Shown here: positions 5,400 through 7,073 of the stretch, piece after piece
Position numbering within the stretch: position 1 is the first letter of the stretch
Layout: each line of letters opens with the position of its first letter
Origin: Candidatus Kerfeldbacteria bacterium
Lineage (GTDB): Bacteria; Patescibacteriota; Patescibacteriia; Veblenbacterales; UBA10138
Direction of reading: 5' to 3'
DNA: 7,073 bases
Assembly: GCA_016217875.1 (NCBI GenBank)
Contig: JACRFN010000098.1
Span: 1-7,073, forward strand
The notes under the pieces: generated by a model
Databases searched by the model: none
Seen by the model: only the letters and a program-made list of their open reading frames with translations
Told to the model about the DNA's origin: nothing
Position numbers and translations under genes: made by a program

Positions 5400-5639
5400 A
5401 TGCTTACCTCCCAAGATATTCAGACACTCATACAGGCTGAGCGCGAAGTATTTGCCACCAAGGAAGATATTGGCGGTTTGCGACAAAGCGTTGACGCACT
5501 GACGACTTCAGTAGACGCCTATGCCAAGAAAGCCGATACTTATCATCAGGAAATGACCGTACTCATCTATAAAGTACAGCGCATGGAAGACTGGATTAGA
5601 CAGGCATCGGACAAGGTTGGTATTCGGTACGCGCAGTAA
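5400..5639 (+). CDS. Short coiled-coil protein of unknown function
   Basis: The 79-residue product has no membrane segment, signal peptide or catalytic motif that I can see. It begins MLTSQDIQTLIQAEREVFATKEDIGGLRQSV and continues as heptad-like helix (about residues 20-70) rich in Val, Leu, Asp, Lys and Gln, typical of a homo-oligomeric coiled coil. Small proteins of this plan, often with a TKEDI or TKDDI motif, are common as hypothetical proteins in CPR genomes, and their role is unknown to me. It has its own strong promoter and a hairpin after the stop. It converges on rpmA and lies between rpmA and a displaced rpmA tail, which suggests it arrived as a separate cassette. Confidence 0.72.
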   Translation: MLTSQDIQTLIQAEREVFATKEDIGGLRQSVDALTTSVDAYAKKADTYHQEMTVLIYKVQRMEDWIRQASDKVGIRYAQ

Positions 5640-5655
5640 GGCGTTGAGTTATATA

Positions 5656-5685
5656 AATCCACCCCGTTTTGAAACGGGGTGGATT
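5656..5685 (-). terminator. Hairpin terminator between the coiled-coil gene and rpmA
   Basis: AATCCACCCCGTTT (5656-5669) pairs perfectly over 14 bases with AAACGGGGTGGATT (5672-5685). In practice the loop-proximal T-A pairs would open. On the minus strand it is followed by TATATAAC, so the run after the stem is T/A-rich and suits rpmA termination. On the plus strand the following TAGCATTAAC is less T-rich. It probably serves both convergent genes. Confidence 0.75.
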
Positions 5686-5711
5686 AGCATTAACTCTTAC
5701 CAAAATGTGGT

Positions 5712-5996
5712 TTACTTTTCCTGCGGTACGACTCTCACCATCTTAGCCAGTTTGAGTTTGCCGTTAAAACTGTGGCGCCATTTGCGGAAGAATTGCACTA
5801 CGCCGGCTGTGGAAGCGAATAAGGTGTCGTCACTGCCTTTCTTAACGCCGGTGCCGGGAAAGAATTTGGTACCGCGCTGCCGCACAATCACCATGCCTGC
5901 TTTAGCGAACTGACCGGCAAATAGTTTAACACCCAGTCTTTTGGATTGGGAATCGCGGCCTAGAGCTGTGGAGCCGCCTGCTTTTGTATGGGCCAT
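5712..5996 (-). CDS. rpmA: 50S ribosomal protein bL27
   Basis: This 94-residue protein is bL27, whose flexible N-terminus reaches the peptidyl-transferase centre and helps position tRNA substrates. The start MAHTKAGGSTALGRDSQSKR and the following LGVKLFAGQ and VRQRGTKFFPG are diagnostic. No cleavable N-terminal extension like that of Firmicutes bL27 is present. The start is unambiguous because the family begins MAH. rpmA usually sits just after rplU (bL21), but here it stands alone, preceded by a divergent C39-like gene. It has its own promoter at 6067-6095 and a leader of about 60 bases containing GAGTAA repeats (CTCTTAC on the coding strand). No Shine-Dalgarno sequence is seen, since the bases before the ATG are a T-run. 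A degraded copy of its 3' end lies at 5282-5368. Confidence 0.97.
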   Translation of the reverse strand: MAHTKAGGSTALGRDSQSKRLGVKLFAGQFAKAGMVIVRQRGTKFFPGTGVKKGSDDTLFASTAGVVQFFRKWRHSFNGKLKLAKMVRVVPQEK

Positions 5997-6004
5997 AAAA
6001 AAGA

Positions 6005-6038
6005 GAGTAAGAGCAAAGAGTAAGAGTAAGAGTAAGAG
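6005..6038. repeat. GAGTAA hexamer repeats in the rpmA leader
   Basis: Five GAGTAA-type units, one of them GAGCAA, end in a partial GAG, with one extra A (6017) after the second unit. They lie in the transcribed leader of rpmA. The first 22 bases (6005-6026) match 6913-6934 at 21 of 22 positions, including the odd extra A. Confidence 0.8.
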
Positions 6039-6066
6039 TTTAGTGTGTGTTACTTAAGCGAAGTTA

Positions 6067-6095
6067 AGTATAAGGTGAAATTGTAAACTAGTCAA
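6067..6095 (-). promoter_or_regulatory. rpmA promoter
   Basis: On the minus strand, TTGACT (complement of 6090-6095) is followed after exactly 17 bases by TATACT (complement of 6067-6072). Transcription should begin near 6060, giving a leader of about 60 bases before the ATG at 5996. Confidence 0.75.
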
Positions 6096-6110
6096 GAGTT
6101 AAGCTAACAT
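6081..6110 (+). promoter_or_regulatory. Promoter of the C39-like gene, overlapping the rpmA promoter
   Basis: TTGTAA (6081-6086) is followed after 18 bases by TAACAT (6105-6110). The ATG lies eight bases after the -10 box, the same gap as at the coiled-coil gene, so a leaderless transcript is likely. The site overlaps the minus-strand rpmA promoter, so the two polymerases would compete. Confidence 0.45.
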
Positions 6111-6118
6111 GTAGTCAT

Positions 6119-6931
6119 ATGTCTTATATTAGGCCAAGAGTCATTTTAATAGCGTTGGTGGCCGGTATATCCCTGGTAGGTTGGGCCTGCCAAAGTTCAC
6201 GGTCTATCGTCCCGGCCTCGCAGGTACCGGCTTCGTCGCCTGCGGCCGCGCCCGTTAATGAGCCGATTAAGGCTGCCGGCGAGTCAGTTAAGCAGCCAGT
6301 TGATTCTGTGCCTAAGGCCCCGCCGTCCATTGTTTTACCTCCCCAGCCTTCCTCGCATCGGCTTAAGGTTTTGCCTGTGCCTTTTACTGTGCAGGCCCCG
6401 TACGCTGATTGGAGCTTGCCTTATCAGGAGGCTTGTGAAGAGGCGAGCATGGTGATGGCGGGCGAGTATTTTAAAGGCAATAAAACCCTTAGGCTTGAGC
6501 CGGCTTATGCTAATCAGGAAATACTAAAGCTGGTGGAGTGGCAGAAGGAGAATCGGGGATTTTACGAAGATACCACCGCGGCTGAGGTGGCGAGTATTCT
6601 TAAAGATTACTACGGCCTGGTTGCCCGGGTCGAACCGTATGATCCTGAAGTTATTAAACTGTCGGTTGCTTCGGGTCAGCTTGTACTGGTGCCAGCGGCC
6701 GGCAGGCTTTTGGGTAACCCGTATTTCAGGCGGCCTGGCCCGTTGTATCATATGCTGGTTATAAAGGGTTATGACGGCGATGAATTCATCACTAATGACC
6801 CAGGTACCAAGCGGGGCGAGAGTTTCCGCTACCAAGAGTCGGCCTTAGCTCGCGCGGTGCACGATTGGAACGGTGGAGATGTAGAACATGGCGGGCAGGT
6901 GATGGTAATTGTGAGTAAGAGTAAAGAGTAA
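6119..6931 (+). CDS. Secreted C39-like putative cysteine peptidase
   Basis: The 270-residue protein begins with a hydrophobic export segment (about residues 8-23). A Cys at 24 follows (VGWAC), resembling a lipobox but with Gly rather than Leu at -3, so lipid attachment is uncertain. A Pro/Ala/Ser-rich linker (about 25-80) should span the envelope. The folded domain (about 83-266) matches the peptidase C39-like papain fold. VPFTVQAPYADWSLPYQEACEEAS holds the putative nucleophile Cys106, and HMLVIKGYD holds His211. TNDPG gives Asn226 and Asp227 as candidates for the third catalytic residue. The substrate is unknown; peptide cleavage or peptidoglycan work outside the cell is inference. The last residues (SKSKE) are encoded by a GAGTAA repeat, not the hydrophobic ending I would expect. 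No ABC transporter partner is nearby. Confidence 0.85.
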   Translation: MSYIRPRVILIALVAGISLVGWACQSSRSIVPASQVPASSPAAAPVNEPIKAAGESVKQPVDSVPKAPPSIVLPPQPSSHRLKVLPVPFTVQAPYADWSLPYQEACEEASMVMAGEYFKGNKTLRLEPAYANQEILKLVEWQKENRGFYEDTTAAEVASILKDYYGLVARVEPYDPEVIKLSVASGQLVLVPAAGRLLGNPYFRRPGPLYHMLVIKGYDGDEFITNDPGTKRGESFRYQESALARAVHDWNGGDVEHGGQVMVIVSKSKE

Positions 6932-6934
6932 GAG
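6913..6934. repeat. GAGTAA repeat at the end of the C39-like gene
   Basis: The units GAGTAA, GAGTAA, an extra A, GAGTAA and GAG match the rpmA leader repeat (6005-6026) with one substitution. The copy encodes the last codons and the stop of the C39-like gene. Together the two copies form a direct repeat about 0.9 kb apart flanking that gene and its promoter. Confidence 0.75.
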
Positions 6935-6949
6935 GGTGAATTCTAGAAT

Positions 6950-7073
6950 CTAGTGCCCCAGTTCCCGAGCCAGCGCTTGGTTAGGGGTTAGGTAGTTAAG
7001 AGATTTCCTGGGACGGTTGTTTAGCCTCTCCTGTATAGCGTAAAGGTAATCCTCGGTCAATCGGGAGAGGTCA
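6950..7073 (-). CDS. Transposase C-terminus, IS30-type (5' part outside window)
   Basis: The minus strand encodes 40 residues running in from the right edge and ending at a TAG (complement of 6950-6952). The sequence contains YAIQERLNNRPRKSLNYLTP and NQALARELGH. The LNNRPRK-x-LNYLTPNQ pattern is the C-terminal end of DDE transposases, best matching IS30-family elements, after the last catalytic Glu. The catalytic core is outside the window, so whether the element is intact cannot be judged. The IS end should lie between 6932 and 6949, where a 10-bp palindrome (ATTCTAGAAT, near 6940-6949) is seen, but I cannot fix the terminal repeat with one end only. It stands tail-to-tail with the C39-like gene. 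Confidence 0.85.
   Translation of the reverse strand, partial: DLSRLTEDYLYAIQERLNNRPRKSLNYLTPNQALARELGH

Noticed and set aside
5617..5913. Plus-strand open frame of 98 codons
   Set aside because: It runs antisense through rpmA and the terminator hairpin, and its translation shows no family features.
6005..6038. GAGTAA repeats as a CRISPR array or iteron origin
   Set aside because: The units are six bases with no spacers, so this is not CRISPR. No replication gene is nearby and the units lie in the rpmA leader.
6524..6835. Minus-strand open frame of 103 codons
   Set aside because: It is antisense to the conserved C39-like domain, with no promoter or recognisable motif.

Overview
The window looks like chromosomal DNA of an ultrasmall-genome bacterium of the Candidate Phyla Radiation (Patescibacteria), probably on the Parcubacteria side. 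I infer this from memory of protein families, not from a search. The CTP synthase has the variant motifs I associate with that group (GVMSSVGKG, DQDIGTYERF, GGTAGEYQN). The C39-like protein has the CEEAS and HMLVIKGYD motifs common there. There is also a pilin-like C-terminus, a very short coiled-coil protein and frequent intergenic palindromes. The code is standard: glycine is read from GGN, and TGA appears only as a stop.

Layout. Positions 1-969 hold the 3' part of an S41 carboxyl-terminal processing peptidase. A 191-bp inverted-repeat element (983-1173) fills the gap to an acylphosphatase gene (1171-1440), which overlaps rplI (bL9, 1440-1889) by one base. A second element with the same ends (1916-2081) fills the gap to pyrG (CTP synthase, 2079-3734). 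A stomatin-like slipin gene follows (3784-4551). The next 359 bases (4552-4910) contain hairpins, a palindrome related to one in the first element, and a displaced copy of the 3' end of pyrG (about 4726-4792). A 100-codon ORF (4911-5213) then appears to join a DUF4190-like membrane start to a type IV pilin-like end, and is followed by a strong terminator (5244-5276). A degraded minus-strand copy of the rpmA 3' end (5282-5368), a short coiled-coil gene (5400-5639), a second hairpin terminator and the intact minus-strand rpmA gene (bL27, 5712-5996) come next. Overlapping divergent promoters separate rpmA from a secreted C39-like putative peptidase (6119-6931). The right edge is the C-terminal end of an IS30-type transposase on the minus strand.

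How the parts relate. Housekeeping genes (rplI, pyrG, rpmA, acylphosphatase) alternate with envelope or accessory genes (S41 peptidase, slipin, pilin-like ORF, coiled-coil ORF, C39-like protein). The most unusual features are architectural. Two intergenic elements share covarying inverted ends, and their right ends contain the start codon of the next gene. Two core genes (pyrG and rpmA) each have an extra copy of their own 3' end beyond a neighbouring accessory gene. Irregular GAGTAA repeats flank the C39-like gene. Several genes have a -10 box only 3 to 8 bases before the ATG and no Shine-Dalgarno sequence, which suggests leaderless transcripts. I see no CRISPR array, tRNA or rRNA.
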